A stretch of 64,000 bases of DNA from Lineus longissimus. Lineage: Eukaryota > Nemertea > Pilidiophora > Heteronemertea > Lineidae. Numbering within the stretch: the first letter of the stretch is position 1; each line of letters begins with the position of its first letter. Where the stretch lies: NCBI RefSeq assembly GCF_910592395.1, contig NC_088315.1, forward strand, positions 13,375,808 through 13,439,807, in the 5' to 3' direction. Below the pieces are notes generated by a model. That model ran no database searches and was not told the DNA's origin. It saw only the letters and a list, made by a program, of their open reading frames with translations. This document shows positions 10,687 through 22,245 of this stretch, in pieces. The translations under genes were made by a program, and so were the position numbers.

Positions 10687-10716
10687 GCGCAAAAACGCTC
10701 TAATGGAGACGGGCCT
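10687..10716 (-). repeat. Harbinger right terminal inverted repeat
   Basis: Exact reverse complement of the left 30 bp, followed by TTA at 10717-10719. Confidence 0.95.
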
Positions 10717-10719
10717 TTA

Positions 10720-11266
10720 GTGTTTTATAATGAATCCTGAACAGGAAAAAGGTCATTTTCGCACGTACTGGCTGTTATTTTGGCCGAGTTATATCTAATC
10801 TGAGCTTGGATCAGTGATGAAATATTAAGAGCCCTATATAATTAGTGGGAGATTGTTCTTGAGAATAATTTCAAAAGTGCCTAGAGGTGCTTTGATCAGT
10901 TCGAAGGGCTTTAGGTCAAGGATTTCGTTTGTAAATCAATACGAAAATATCCTATTATGGTCTCGTGACTCCTTGCTTGGCAAACTACACTTCTAGCCTC
11001 CATGATTGGTCAAAAATGGAATATTTCAACCTTTATTAAGAGCTGTGAGGGCAAAACTTCCCCCATTTCGTATGTGCGGGCAATTTACGCACACACATTT
11101 TGCTGAGAAGCAATCGGGATAAAAGGTAGGCCTTATAACTGTTATTTTTCCGTTTAGTTAGCAGCTCGGCTGAAAGTCTTCAGAAACAGCCTTAGTAATA
11201 TCCGTCCATTATTTTCTCTTTCAGAGGGATGGCTTATACACAAGCGCCCCAAAGCCGAGAAACATT
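10720..11266. other. non-coding spacer between two Harbinger elements
   Basis: This is the continuation of the sequence interrupted by the first Harbinger. No gene, TIR or tandem repeat was recognised. Confidence 0.3.
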
Positions 11267-12011
11267 GGCCCGTATTCAAGAACGTTCCTTTATCACTAAG
11301 GGAGACTTTAAGCCAGACTTTAGCTTAATTTCATTTCAAGAACCATCCTTTACCTCGGGCTAGAGGATTCCTTTAAATGTCTCCCTTGGGCAAAGGTTGG
11401 GTCATTTCTAGAACACTCCTTTATTAGAGGAACTGCTTTATTTTGCCCTAAGGAGGCCTCTAATCGTAAGGTTGGTCTGGAGTAACCTTTAGACCTCCCT
11501 TAGCAGCCAACGTGCAAAGACGTCTTCTGATATTTCAGCGATGGGTGATTATGTCAACCGACTACTACGTTTTTATGATGTCAATGTGGGTATGCCACGT
11601 ATTCGGACACTGCTTCCTCAGTTTCGAGAGAATGTTTTCAGTGAAAACGCCTTTTTTGATCGATTTCGGTTTACCAAGGATGGATTTAATCACCTAATGC
11701 ACTTCATTTGCGATGACATTCCAGAACCTGAGAACAATCGTGGACACCCCCTGTCACCAAGGACTCAAGTGCTGGTTGCACTCCGTTACTATGCGACCGG
11801 TTCGTTTCAGATCGTTCACGGAGATTTGCAAGGAGTGTCCCAGCCATCGGCTTCACGAATCGTCAAAAGTGTTTCAGGAGTGTTAGCAAGAAAACGGGCC
11901 GAAGTAATTCGTTTTCCCATTGGATAGGATGCTGTTGGAAAAGGAAATTCTATGAAATGTATGGTTTTCCAGACGTGCTAGGTTGCATCGACGGAGTTCA
12001 TGTGCCCATCC

Positions 12012-15000
12012 CAAGGAGGATACCGCGGTGACGTCACGGCTTTTCCAAGATGGCGCTGCATATTGTAAACAAACTCGATCCACGGCCAAGGGAAAATCAA
12101 GTCATCAAACAAAGTTAGATTTTTCGCATCAAATCAGAGTTATTAGTACTTTTCTGCTATGAAATAAGTCTTCAGACAATAAGTTATCATTTGAATAATG
12201 AAAAGTGCTGTTTTGATGGGGAAAAATAGGGTTTTTTAAACCAAATAGCCGGGCACCGATCTTCCAAAATTAGCGATGGTTTCAAAACAGTCTCCAAGAT
12301 ATGGGGCAATCTTTTCATTATCATAATGGGATTTGGAGGCATGTTTACATATTTTACAAGTTCGAGACCTGTAGGACCTAAAACTCGCATAGATCCCCAT
12401 AGATCCCCTCTATTTGTCGAGTTAGCGCCCCTGTAAGATCATGCATTTTCGGACACTAGAACGAAATCTTCCTGCGGATATCGCGGTTTCAGTGATGATT
12501 AAAGGAGAAATTGACTATTCTTAGAGTTGTATGGGACAGAAATGAGTTCATACTTCATGAATACATGAATATATTTTGATATGATAAGTCAAAACAATAA
12601 CAAACTCAACTGCATCTCTACCGTGTATCGCGTAGTGCATTGCCTAGTGTATTTCGTAGTGTATTTTAGCGGATACATTATTTCCGCACTTTGGCCACGC
12701 CAAACGTCTTTTTTATTCGTGGAAGTTAATCCGCTCTGTAAATTTTATTTTACACAGGAAGAATCCATACTAGGTATTGCAATATTTCATGTCTATTGGT
12801 TTTTTTGTGTACAGGAGCGCACCAGACAGTGGGACGTGGAGATGCGTTCTGTGCTGGTGCTGTCAGTAGACTGAATCTGATTGGCCATAGCGATCACTCA
12901 GTCAGTTGGCCGCGCCCCCATTTCCGCGTAATTCTCTCTGCGCTATGACGTCACTGCATATCATTACGAGCTCATTATCGCGTACATTTAGGTGTGAAAA
13001 ATATGAAGTCGGAAATCGATCCTAAACTTGCCAAAATCTTTCTGAATGACATGTAAACGGAACATATTATTCTAGATGAAACATTAATTAGTAGTTTCAT
13101 TAAGAAAAAAGTGTAAAAAGTCCTGAGGTTTGCTGTTTACGTGACTTTGAACAGCGGTCGTCGCCCGAAAATTTGCAATTTTTTCACGTAATTTTGTTGA
13201 ATAAATGCACCTAACTCATCAAAAACATCGCGCGTGCTCAGAAGTAAGGACTGATATTTATTGTTATATGTATCTTTGACTGAATAACACGATAGTAAAA
13301 ATGATTATTTCTGTCGCACGGCTGGAAAATACGTTTAAGTTGCCTCTGATTTTTATCAGAAAATGTTGCAGCCGGATTTAGGTTCCGACCACACCCGAAG
13401 TTGAGCCGAAGAGGCCCGAACACTAGGATCGCCACCATCGCTACAAAACGTGTTCTAGAATACTGATTATGAAAACTTGTCCAATAGCCCATCCTGCCGT
13501 CCCATCCCTCCTTTCATGAAACCACCATTGCCCAAATTTAACGACAAAATGATGCAAAGAAGAAACTTAACATTAAAGATAACTAATCCTCTCTTCTGCA
13601 TCTTGAAACTTAACAGTGAAACGCTAACATTGAAACAAGAACACCAATAACAAACAGACAGTCAATTGTTGAAGGGTGTAAAAGACAATGCCAAATTCAA
13701 ATTCTTGCAAGTGGTGATGTTGAACTTTTCAAGTGGAAGGAATCAAACTTATTTTCATTCGTGACGTTATTTGCTAATGATTGTTTACACCATTCAACAG
13801 CTTGACATGTTCATCAAACCCGATTGACTGGAGAAGTGAAAGTATTAGCTGAAAGATAAAACAGATTTTTCCTGAATGACAACAGCATGGATGTACAATT
13901 ACAACAGACAAATTGATGACAAACTTCAAGTTAAACCAATCACAATCTTGCAGGAAGATGTCCTGTAATAGGTTAAGTTTACACCTTTAACACTGGCATT
14001 GGTCATGCTGCTCAAATTACATACTTTATCAGCTTTTTGTTATTATCTTTTACTGATACAGCAACTCTAAAAATGAGATGATGGCAAGTTCTGTGCGCGA
14101 TGTCTGGCACAAAATAACTCTTGTGGGGGTACTGATGAGGCTATTCCCGGCTTTATAAGCATCATTGATGGCTTGGAAGCCCGTTCAGACCCAGGCCAGG
14201 GTCAGGGAAAATAAACTATCCATCCAAAGGTCGTCCAAAATTACCAGAAAATGCCTATTATTGAGCCATGTCACCTAGTAGGCCCTGGTGTTTTGGACCG
14301 TTAAGATCCACATTGTAATGTGTATATGATTTCTTTTCCTGAACTATGGCAGCCTTTTACAGGCAAATCTGGCAAAAAAGTGCCTAAACATAGGCAACTA
14401 AAATTACCAAACAAACAAAAGATATATCATTATGAGAAAGTTTATTTTTACAGAGGATATACAGAGAAATTTCTGAAGAATCAGCCGGATTGCCCAACAG
14501 TAGTAGTAGACATCTCAGTCACCTGGATCTTTTCGGAAGTGAAGCATCATGGCTCATGCTTTACTGTTTGAGCACATCCACACACATCGATAGTATTTCT
14601 GGTCAATATCAATGACGATATGGTGGAACACATGACATACCTCCAGTCTCATAACATAACACTCACTCAGTCACTGTCGCTCGGACATTTCTGATGACTA
14701 TTCTACCAGTAGCTTTATCAAAAGGCTCAAAATCATCTGGTCATTTGGCCACAAGTTGTAGAAATTATAGTCAGACTAAGCATATTCATCAACAGAACTC
14801 AAACAGGCTACCATCATGCCATTCTCACTTTTAACCACAATTTTTTTGAGACACGCTGTGCATTAAAATATTTTTACAATATCGCGTCGTGCACGCAATT
14901 GCCGCGAAAAACGGCTTGATTAACATCACGTGATCCAAAACGTCATAAATATTAATGAGATTTCTTCGAAAAATAACCAAATTAAGTGCCAAAAAAGAAA

Positions 15001-15470
15001 TATTTAGGAAACCGGGTGCTCAAATGTTTTAAAAGATATGAATTCATTTGGGATTGGTCAACCACTTCGCAAAAAATCAATTTACCAAATATCGTCGCAA
15101 AGTGGGAAAATATCTTTGAGTGAGGTATGTTCAGCGAAGATTGCGAAAATATCATCTTTCGAAAAATTGATCCAACTCGGTTGATTTTGCTTGGAATTTG
15201 ATGAAATAAACACCAATTTTGTCTTTCAATAACTAACAATTTCGCCATCTTTGATCAATCGCTCTCCCCGAACAGACGTGCATGCTACAGAGGTTTTAGT
15301 CTCTGCCACAAATATGGCGCGAGTTAGTACCAAATTTTTACCGATAGGTGACAGTAGCAGCGCAACGCAGAGAAACGCTTTTTGAGCGCTGCGAACGGGG
15401 GCGCGGCCAACTGACTGCACTAATATGGGATGTGATCACGTGATATGACGTCACCGCGGTATCCTCCTTG
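12012..15470. mobile_element. 3.46-kb non-coding DNA transposon with 9-bp TSD (Mutator-like?)
   Basis: The termini are inverted repeats starting CAAGGAGGATACCGCGGTGA, about 25 bp perfect. They are flanked by the 9-bp duplication TGCCCATCC (12003-12011 and 15471-15479). A 9-bp duplication fits Mutator-like elements best, although a CA start is also seen in hAT. No transposase was recognised, so it is non-autonomous or unlike known families. It contains an inverted copy (about 12590-12890) of sequence also present at 41440-41742, and another internal inverted repeat (AGTCAGTTGGCCGCGCCCCC near 12899 against 15395-15414). This suggests nested family members. Two CRE-like TGACGTCA palindromes lie in the termini. 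Confidence 0.75.
12590..12960 (-). repeat. nested copy of the CAAGGAGG-family interior, inverted relative to 41.4 kb
   Basis: This stretch is nearly the reverse complement of 41440-41742. Shared strings include CTGCATCTCTACCGTGTATC, CGCGTAGTGCATTGCCTAGTG and TGTACAGGAGCGCACCAGACA. Identity is roughly 95 percent by eye. The frame at 12581-12874 is a by-product of this repeat and is not a gene. Confidence 0.8.
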
Positions 15471-16195
15471 TGCCCATCCAAGCCCAAGCTTGGAAGAACG
15501 TGAAATTTATAGATGTCGCAAGGGTTTCATGTCGCTGAATGTTCAAGGCATAGCGGACGCAGATCTGAAATTCATAAACATTGTTAATCGATGGCCTGGG
15601 TCAACTCATGATTCACGTATTTTCGATAATAGCCGGATTTGTTTCCAGCTTGAACAACGCCAATTCGATGGCCTTCTGCTTGGAGATAAAGGCTACGCTT
15701 GCCTCCCATTTTTAATGACGCCATTTCGGAACCCAGCTGGCCGTGCACAAAATCGATACACCAGATCACACAAGGGAACACGATGTGCAGTTGAAAGAAT
15801 GTTCGGCATATGGAAACTAAAATTTCCGTGTTTGAAACAGGGTATACGAGTGAAGCTTGATACAGCAATGTCTGTGATCACTGCGACTGCAGTATTGCAC
15901 AATATTGCCATTGATCTGAAGGAGCCAAATTTCGGTGGGAATAAGGATGCGGAGCAAGATGACCTTGTAGTCCATAGGGATGATGATGTCATGGGGGCTG
16001 CTATACGACAAACAAAGTTTCAACAATATTTTCAGTAAGCACAATATTTATCGACAATTTTGTGGTGGACTGCACATGAACTTATACATGTAAGGTTAAT
16101 ATTATTTCAAATTTTATCTGCTGGTGATAGATCAATGCAATGTACGTACACCAAAGGGATTTGATTGTGCATCAAATGACAAGTTTATAAGTATA

Positions 16196-17514
16196 TTACA
16201 ACTCTGTATAAACCTGATGGAATAAATGAAAGTCCTCTACAGGATTGTTGTCTGTGGCGCCATGAACTGTGACTACCTCAGATCCTCGACTAGTCAGCTT
16301 CCTCAAAAACGAATGCTGCAACTTGAAACCCTCCATCCGTTGTTCATGTTCCTCTTTTGCAAATTTGATTTGGTTCTGCAGATGCGTCATCCGGAGCTCG
16401 TGCTCATCCCTCTGCATTGTCAACGCTGAATCCACTGCATTTGCGCGGTTGGCTCTACTACGGCTAATGGAGACTTAATACTACAGGCATTCTTAACATT
16501 GCGGGTACTGGGAGCTTCTTCATCTGGGGTGTGGCTGGCCGCGAGATTGGTTCAAATTCTTCAATGACTTGGGATTCATCGGATTCATAGTCGTCAGGCT
16601 TTCCTGCACTAGCGCTAGCAGATGGGTTTGTTTTCTTGCCTGCAAAAAACGTTCCGCTTTAGATGAATATGATTTGTCATGTTCATTCAATAGCAGCCTT
16701 TTACATGTTTTAAGCCTCTTGTTTTAGCCAGAAGCAAAAATGAATTTAGTTTTTCATTTCATCCAGATAACTGCTGGATATTTGTTATTGTGGCTTCAAT
16801 AAAGTTGGGGAACGTCCCTAACTAACATGATTAATGTTCTTTAATTCAATGCGATATCATGTGTGCTAAGGATACGTGGTACTCGGAGGACAGAGCCATA
16901 TTGGACCAGTTACAGATGAAATTGAGAAAGGTGGGCGCAGGAGTGAAAAGAGTATAATATTAGTTACAAGGAATTTTGGTGATGAGTGTCATGAGAGTTG
17001 AGACAGCAGCCACCACAATTGGCACATATATTTCGACATTAAAATAAATAATGAAGTATATAATCACTACTTTACCTTCTGGGTTATGATCGCCTGTATC
17101 ATCGTCAAAATCATTATCCAGTGGCTGTAGTACTTCTTTACAATACGATGCTACCATGTGGGATACATCATCAGCTACAGAATCTTTCTGCATTGGTCCA
17201 CCTCCTGTGAGTTGGCGACTTTTTTTTCCCTTTGCAACGTCTTTCTTTGCCTTCAAATTATCGATAACTTTCTTGAGCTGTGGGGCATCGCTAGGTTTGA
17301 CACCTGGCTGCGCATTGAAATTTTTCGTAATTCTGTCCCAGGCTTCATTTTTGCCAGTCAGAACCTTGGCAGTATTTTCCCGCAGGTCTACTATTTTCTT
17401 TTCCTTTGTCACTAGTTGCATTAATAGCTGTTTTTCTATTTCGGTGAACTGCCGACGCGGTTTTGGGATTTTCCCGTCGTTATCCTGAGAACCTATTTTT
17501 CCTGTTTTCGGCAT
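16196..17514 (-). pseudogene. Harbinger-2 accessory Myb/SANT-like protein (MSANTD3/NAIF1-like)
   Basis: Exon 1 (ATG at 17514 to 17076) holds a Myb/SANT-like domain: RQFTEIEKQLLMQLVTKEKKI, AWDRITKNFNAQPGVKPSDA and LKKVIDNLKAKKD, followed by the TGGGP linker common in this family. The donor is CAGAAG|GTAAAG in phase 1. Exon 2 starts at 16639 after GTTTTTTGCAG and continues in phase with an acidic serine-rich region, then hits a stop (TAG) near 16465. A downstream frame (16196-16435) carries the usual C-terminal coiled coil, QRDEHELRMTHLQNQIKFA. A frameshift has therefore probably disabled it. Such proteins are DNA-binding partners of Harbinger transposases. It is convergent with the transposase, but here the two genes do not interleave. 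Confidence 0.75.
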
Positions 17515-17756
17515 GTTCTGCAATTCACTACCATGTACAACAGCCACAGCAATACCAAATGAACTTTCCTATGTTTTTTAAGTCTTAGCTGCATATGCTT
17601 ACTTCAGATCAAGACAATTGCATAATACAACAATGGTAGGGAACTGCCATCTTCCTATTACCTCTGATCATTGGAAGGATAAAGGGACCCTTTAGAAAAT
17701 TTGAGGTGAAGGACGACCTTAACATAAGGGTGATAAAAGTGTTGTTCTTGAATACC

Positions 17757-20630
17757 ATTTTTTTTTTTTTTACAAATGGGTGATTTATTTACTAGCTAAT
17801 AGAATGATACATAGAAAAAAGGCTATTTTGCAGACAAAAGCCAAAGGCTTAAACCATTACAAAATGTGGTAACTTAACAGAATTTTACAGAATTATACAG
17901 AGAATTATTATGGAACGTGGGTACAGAAATGTAGTAATCGACTAAAAATAACTCATTTAGTGAGGTTTCGCAGCCACCCGTCTGGGCCCCACGACCACAT
18001 TTATCCATTGTGTGAGTTTACCCGAACAATATATAAACGCCGTCCTAGGACCCAACCGGGCGGCTGCGAAAGCTCACTAATATCGAGTGCATGTGTGCGG
18101 TGCGGTGCGGGTGGGGGCGATGGGTTTCGGGCTGATCTTAGATTTGTTTATTGAGGCATTAAGTTTGGAAAGCGGTCAGTTGCTGCAATGAAGTTTAAGG
18201 TAGATTTTATCAGAATAGAATTTTCGCTGTCCGAGAGGGTGAGGTGTCCGTTGAGCAGGATGTTTGAAGTCAGAGTTATATTGTGGCGTTGTATTATTTG
18301 GAGGGTATTTGCTTTTAGAGAATGACGCGGGTTATCGTAGTTGGGACATATAAGTAGAAAGTGTGAAGCAGTTTCCGGGACATCCATGAGACAAAGAGGG
18401 CATGTGGGGTGATCAGAAACGTGGTTTAGAAAAAGGTCTGCGTTGAGTCCGCTACATTTATTTCTTATGCGTGCAAGGATGATGTTAAGTGGACGAGGGC
18501 CGATGTCAAGCCAGGAAGGAGAGGGTTTGCTAGAGAATTCCGGAAGTTTTGATAAAGAGGATTTGAAAGAACTAAGGGTTGGTTTGTTACGAACTGTTAT
18601 GTTTAAAGCATTCCAGTCGCGGATTGTAGAGGGGAAATAGCTTGAGTATAGACTGTCTGTGCGCCACGTAAAAGGGGTTATGGCGTTGTTTGCTGTTGTG
18701 CGAGTGTTGTGATTGTGTCTATTGGCGGCTAACTCTGGGATGAAATCTTTGAGGTACGTAGGAGCAAGCCCCGTCAGAATTTTGTAGAACATCACGAGTC
18801 GGTGGAATTTTCTGCGCTTTTCGAGTGGTAGTAAACCCATTTCTCTGTAAAGATCACGGTGGTGAGAGCTGACGGTTAGTCCTGTGATGCAACGCATTGC
18901 ATTTGCTTGTGTCTTCTCGATTTTGGCGGCTAGGTGCTGTGGTAGACCGTCCCAGACTGCATCTGCGTACTCGAGTTTACTTCTGACAGAGGTCTTGTAG
19001 AGGGTTAACAGTGTTTGTTTATCTAATTTGTATTTAAGGTTTTGAAGTACGCCAAGTCTGCGGTTTGCAGTCGATACGATCGATTGGATGTGGTCGTCCC
19101 AGGATGCTTTGTCGTTGAATATCAATTTCGAGATGTTTATTGTTATGAACTTTTTCAATTACTATGTTGTTAAGGTGACAGCGGATTTCTGATGGTAATA
19201 TTCGTCTGCTCGTGACCATATAAACTGTTTTCGTGGGGTTGTATGTTATGGCCCATTTGGTAGCCCATGCAGATATATTGTTTATGTGCTGTTGGATTTC
19301 TGGTGTGCATGCTGGGAGGTCTACTGATGATACTATGTGTGATGTGTCGTCGGCAAAGAGTTTCGTACTGCCATCGGTTTCTTCCGTTACGTCATTTATG
19401 TAAATCAGGAACATGAGGGGGCCGAGGATTGATCCCTGGGGGACATCGGCATGGACCTGTAGCCACTCTGAGGTTTTTCCATCGATTACTACCCTTTGCT
19501 GTCTGTTTTGTAGGTAGCTTGTGAACCAGGATAGGAGTTTTCCCCGAATGCCAAATTGGTGAAGCTTGGATACGATGCCCTTGTGGGAAGTTTTGTCAAA
19601 TGCCTTGGCTATGTCGCAAAAAAGAGAGAATACTTCTTTTCTATCATCAAGGTCCGTGAGAATATGGTGGTTGATTTCAAGGAGCTGTGTGACTGCAGAG
19701 TGATTTGCCAGGAACCCTGACTGATTTTTTGAGTTGAGAGAGCGGGTATGATTGTAGACATGTTTATGGACTAATTTTTCAAATAGTTTGCCAATGACGC
19801 TTAGAAGAGATATTGGTATATAGTTGCTTTTGTCGTGCCTGTCGCCTTTTTGAAGATTGGAGTAATGTTTGCTTTTTTCCATAGATCTGGGAAAGTGCTT
19901 TCATCTAGAGATCGGTTGAATAGAATATGGAGTGGTTTAGTCAACTGCAGTTTCAATGAGTGGACAATGCGTGGGCTGATGCCGTCAGGGCCGGTGGCTT
20001 TTTTCGTGTCCATCAAGGAAATTTGATCAGCGATGTCCTGTTCAGAGATGATGATGTGGTTTAGCTCGTCATTCGTAATGTTAGGGAGATCTTCTTGCGT
20101 TGGTATATTCGATTCATCGAAATTACATATGTCGGCAAAGTGTGAGTTTAGGATATTGGCTTTGGTTGTAGAGTCGTCAATGGATAAGCCGTTGACGTTC
20201 AGGGATGGGGTCTTGTTTTCTTTACCTGGACCGCAGACACTTTTGGCAAGTTTCCACCACTCCTTGTCGTTCTTGCCATTCTTCAACTTGTCAGCTATCG
20301 ATGACAGCTATCGATTAATGATATGACGTGGTTGCGTTGTTTTTTGAAGGTGTTATAGTCGAGTAGAGCTCCGGTTTCTTTTGCATTCCTAAAAAGCGTA
20401 TTTCTTTTGTCCATTTCCAGTTTGATTTCAGCCGTTATCCATTTTTTGTCGGTTGAGGAGAATTTGATCCGTTTGTAAGGGATGTGTATTTTGCTTGCTT
20501 CAAGTAGAATAGTTGTAGATTTTTCTATCGCAGTGTTGAGGTTGGCTGTGTTTAGCTGGTCGTCCCATTCAACGTGAGACACTTCGTGTTTGAGGTTGTT
20601 CCAGTTTGCTTTTCCTTCAATGATATAACC
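17757..20630 (-). mobile_element. 5'-truncated non-LTR retrotransposon (LINE)
   Basis: The element reads on the minus strand from about 20630 to an A-tail (a T-run at 17758-17772) that abuts the end of Harbinger-2. It carries reverse transcriptase and a 3' zinc-finger region but no endonuclease. Its 5' end is a run of about 18 C on the plus strand. No clear target duplication was found. The RT style resembles the Jockey/CR1 group. Confidence 0.85.
18148..20620 (-). pseudogene. LINE reverse transcriptase, frameshifted
   Basis: Four overlapping minus-strand frames (20620-20295, 20286-19801, 19882-19034, 19158-18148) together read through one LINE ORF2. In order they give a linker region ending in NHVISLIDSC and TKKATGPDGISPRIVHSL (RT block 1). 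The third has NYIPISLLSVIGKLFEKLV, LFCDIAKAFDKTSHKGI, DVPQGSILGPLMFLIYINDV and the catalytic box FADDTSHIV. The last has the RT thumb and a C-terminal CPLC...HFLLICPNY zinc-finger-like motif. At least three frameshifts break it and the APE endonuclease is absent, so it cannot mobilise itself. The C-terminal frame ends at a stop just before the 3' UTR at 18148. Confidence 0.87.
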
Positions 20631-20650
20631 CCCCCCCCCCCCCCCCCCCA
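20629..20650. repeat. poly-C run at LINE 5' end
   Basis: An uninterrupted run of about 18-20 C lies exactly where LINE coding similarity ends. Homopolymer length may be unreliable in assembly. Confidence 0.8.
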
Positions 20651-20654
20651 ACAA

Positions 20655-21378
20655 GCTGGAGCTTCCGCTCATGAATGTTGTTCAGGCGATGAAAAAGCCT
20701 TCGTACAAAAATATATTCGTCCAATATTTGAGTCGACAAATAATAGATTAAAATATCCTCACATTATTGAAGATTTTGTAAACATTTGTTCTGTCCACGA
20801 AAAACAAAGGTCGCTTTGGAAAAGATAAAACCTTGGGCTGAAAAATGCGAAAAATACCACAAGGATGTTGTTTCACGAAAGGCCTCTGTAGACAAACTCA
20901 TGGTGCGGGAAGAAAAAGCTGTCGAGACTTTTATTTCGGGCGTGAAAAAAAATGAAGAAGCCATGACAAAATGTCACTGTTTCTTCGACCAAAAAACCAC
21001 AGCTTTGCAAAGTTGTAAGGGCTGTCTAATGCACTGTTTGCCTGTTTTGACGCAAGCTATCAAACCGTTTAGCGGAAAGCCATGTGGAAAAGGACGTGGG
21101 GGCAAGAAAAAACAATGACTTTTAACGAAAACAGGGAAGAGAATGGCTCCTTTAAAAACATCTTGCAAGAAGAGCTCCATTCATGTCATCTGCGATCCAC
21201 GAGAATATTGTATTCCTTTGAGCGCGAAAAAAAAACACAGCACATACCAGAAAGAATGACACTAGCACAGTATGAATTTTACCTTTACATAAAATATTTG
21301 GCAAAGAAATACGCAAATAAAACAACCGCGCGCAGCTTAAAACAAACTAACTCTTCGATAAGAAAACAACATTTGTAA
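20655..21378 (+). pseudogene. unrecognised, frameshifted lysine-rich ORF
   Basis: Three plus-strand frames follow each other: to 20828, 20786-21118 and 21082-21378. They have coherent, protein-like composition: a helical segment GDEKAFVQKYIRPIFESTNN, a lysine/glutamate-rich region with four cysteines (KCHCFF, SCKGCLMHC), a GRGGKKKQ basic patch, then TLAQYEFYLYIKYLAKKYANK. Changes of frame near 20800 and 21100 suggest decay of a single gene of some 220 residues, or exons without obvious introns. I do not recognise a family. It could be another virus- or transposon-derived gene. It begins right at the LINE poly-C, so its 5' end may have been lost when the LINE inserted. Confidence 0.35.
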
Positions 21379-21426
21379 CAAAACAGTTTAGAAGAAGCTC
21401 ACTGGAGCTGACACGCCTGGAATCAC

Positions 21427-21449
21427 TGTTGTTGTTGTTGTTGTTGTAT
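21427..21449. repeat. (GTT)n microsatellite
   Basis: Seven GTT units followed by ATATAT. Confidence 0.9.
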
Positions 21450-21639
21450 ATATTTTTGTAAATAAATTATATAGCCTGTACTTTGAACATATTAATACTG
21501 GTATATGAGTGAAAACCAATCGCTCCTGCTGTCTGTCTATTAGAAAGGTACATTCTCTTGTTTGTATCACATAGCAGAGAAAGGCAAGAGAGCAGTTCCC
21601 AATGTCTACGCTCATTAGGGATTTTTTGTGAGCTCTCGA

Positions 21640-22017
21640 ATCGTTTATTCTTTAAGATCTTTAACACAAATATATCCCCGATCTTGACTTATTTTGCTGA
21701 ATTATGGGGCCATGAGGAGTTCACGTCAATTGAATGAGTACACTATTGTGCATGCAAGCATTTTATGAATGTTTCAACAAAGGCCCATAATACTGCGCCT
21801 TTCGGAGATTGTGGCCGCCGTGAGTAGTTTCCTATTCCAAAGCCAAGGTTCTGAAATACTGGTCAGGATTGATACAATATTTATGTGTCTTGTATTTGCC
21901 TTTCAATCATTTATAAATATCATGTCTACAAAACGTTATGCAATTTTACGAAATGTATCGGCCACGTATCAGCAAAAAATGAAAGAGCGGATGCATTAGT
22001 GTATGTGTATTACAATG
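21640..22017. other. non-coding stretch left of Tc1 element
   Basis: No gene or repeat was recognised. Frames here are short and AT-driven. Confidence 0.3.
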
Positions 22018-22019
22018 TA

Positions 22020-22245
22020 CAATCATGTTCAAAAGTTTATGGACACCAGTTTTTTCTCAATTTTCCCGAAAACCACTGGGCCAAAAATTGCCCGACAACT
22101 ATCAATAAGTGGAGAAACTTTTTGGGTACAAGATGAGACTAATTTTGCTGACCGGTGTGATGACATAATGATGCTGCAATGCAATTTCCAAGGGCATATT
22201 TTTTCAACTTTTTTATTAACAGACTTTTCTCTGTATTTTTCCGCC
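22020..22245 (+). repeat. Tc1 left long TIR
   Basis: Inverted counterpart of about 24272-24487. Shared strings include GAGAAACTTTT and AATTTCCAAGGGCATATTTT. Confidence 0.85.

Larger units (their letters stand above)
7743..10716 (+). mobile_element. intact Harbinger (PIF/Harbinger) DNA transposon
   Basis: A 2,974-bp element bounded by perfect 30-bp terminal inverted repeats (7743-7772 and 10687-10716, starting AGGCCCGTCTCCATTAGAGC). It is flanked by a TTA target duplication (7740-7742 and 10717-10719), the usual 3-bp TWA duplication of Harbinger elements. It encodes a full-length transposase on the plus strand and a MADF-BESS protein on the minus strand. Both have uninterrupted frames and consensus splice sites. 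Perfect TIRs, exact TSDs and two open genes indicate a recent insertion that may still be autonomous. Confidence 0.95.
11541..16038 (+). pseudogene. HARBI1-like transposase pseudogene, interrupted
   Basis: The N-terminal half (11541-11927) starts at an ATG and includes VLVALRYYATGSFQ and a PSASRIVKSVSGVL helix-turn-helix. It hits a stop at 11925, but sense continues in another frame through the first catalytic motif GCIDGVHVPI, which is cut at 12011 by the 12012-15470 insertion. The C-terminal half resumes at 15471: SLNVQGIAD, RWPGSTHDSRIF, LLGDKGYACLPFLMTPF (second Asp) and CAVERMFGIWKLKFPCL (Glu). It ends with a stop at 16036-16038. Even without the insertion, a frameshift near 11930 and another near 15485 would block expression. 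It belongs to the HARBI1 family with DDE motifs otherwise preserved. Confidence 0.88.
11267..17756 (+). mobile_element. second, decayed Harbinger element, split by an insertion
   Basis: The left terminus begins GGCCCGTATTCAAGAACG at 11267. The right terminus near 17744-17755 is its inverted counterpart (GTTCTTGAATACC), lacking the last few bases where a LINE A-tail abuts. The subterminal bases also match in inverted form (CTTTATCACTAAGG against its complement). The element carries a broken plus-strand transposase, a minus-strand Myb/SANT-like gene, and a 3.46-kb foreign insertion at 12012-15470. Its family differs from the element at 7743: TIRs, transposase and partner protein are all distinct. 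Confidence 0.8.

Noticed and set aside
12581-12874. 97-codon plus-strand frame
   Set aside because: Lies in a repeat also present inverted at 41.4-41.7 kb and has no protein-family pattern.
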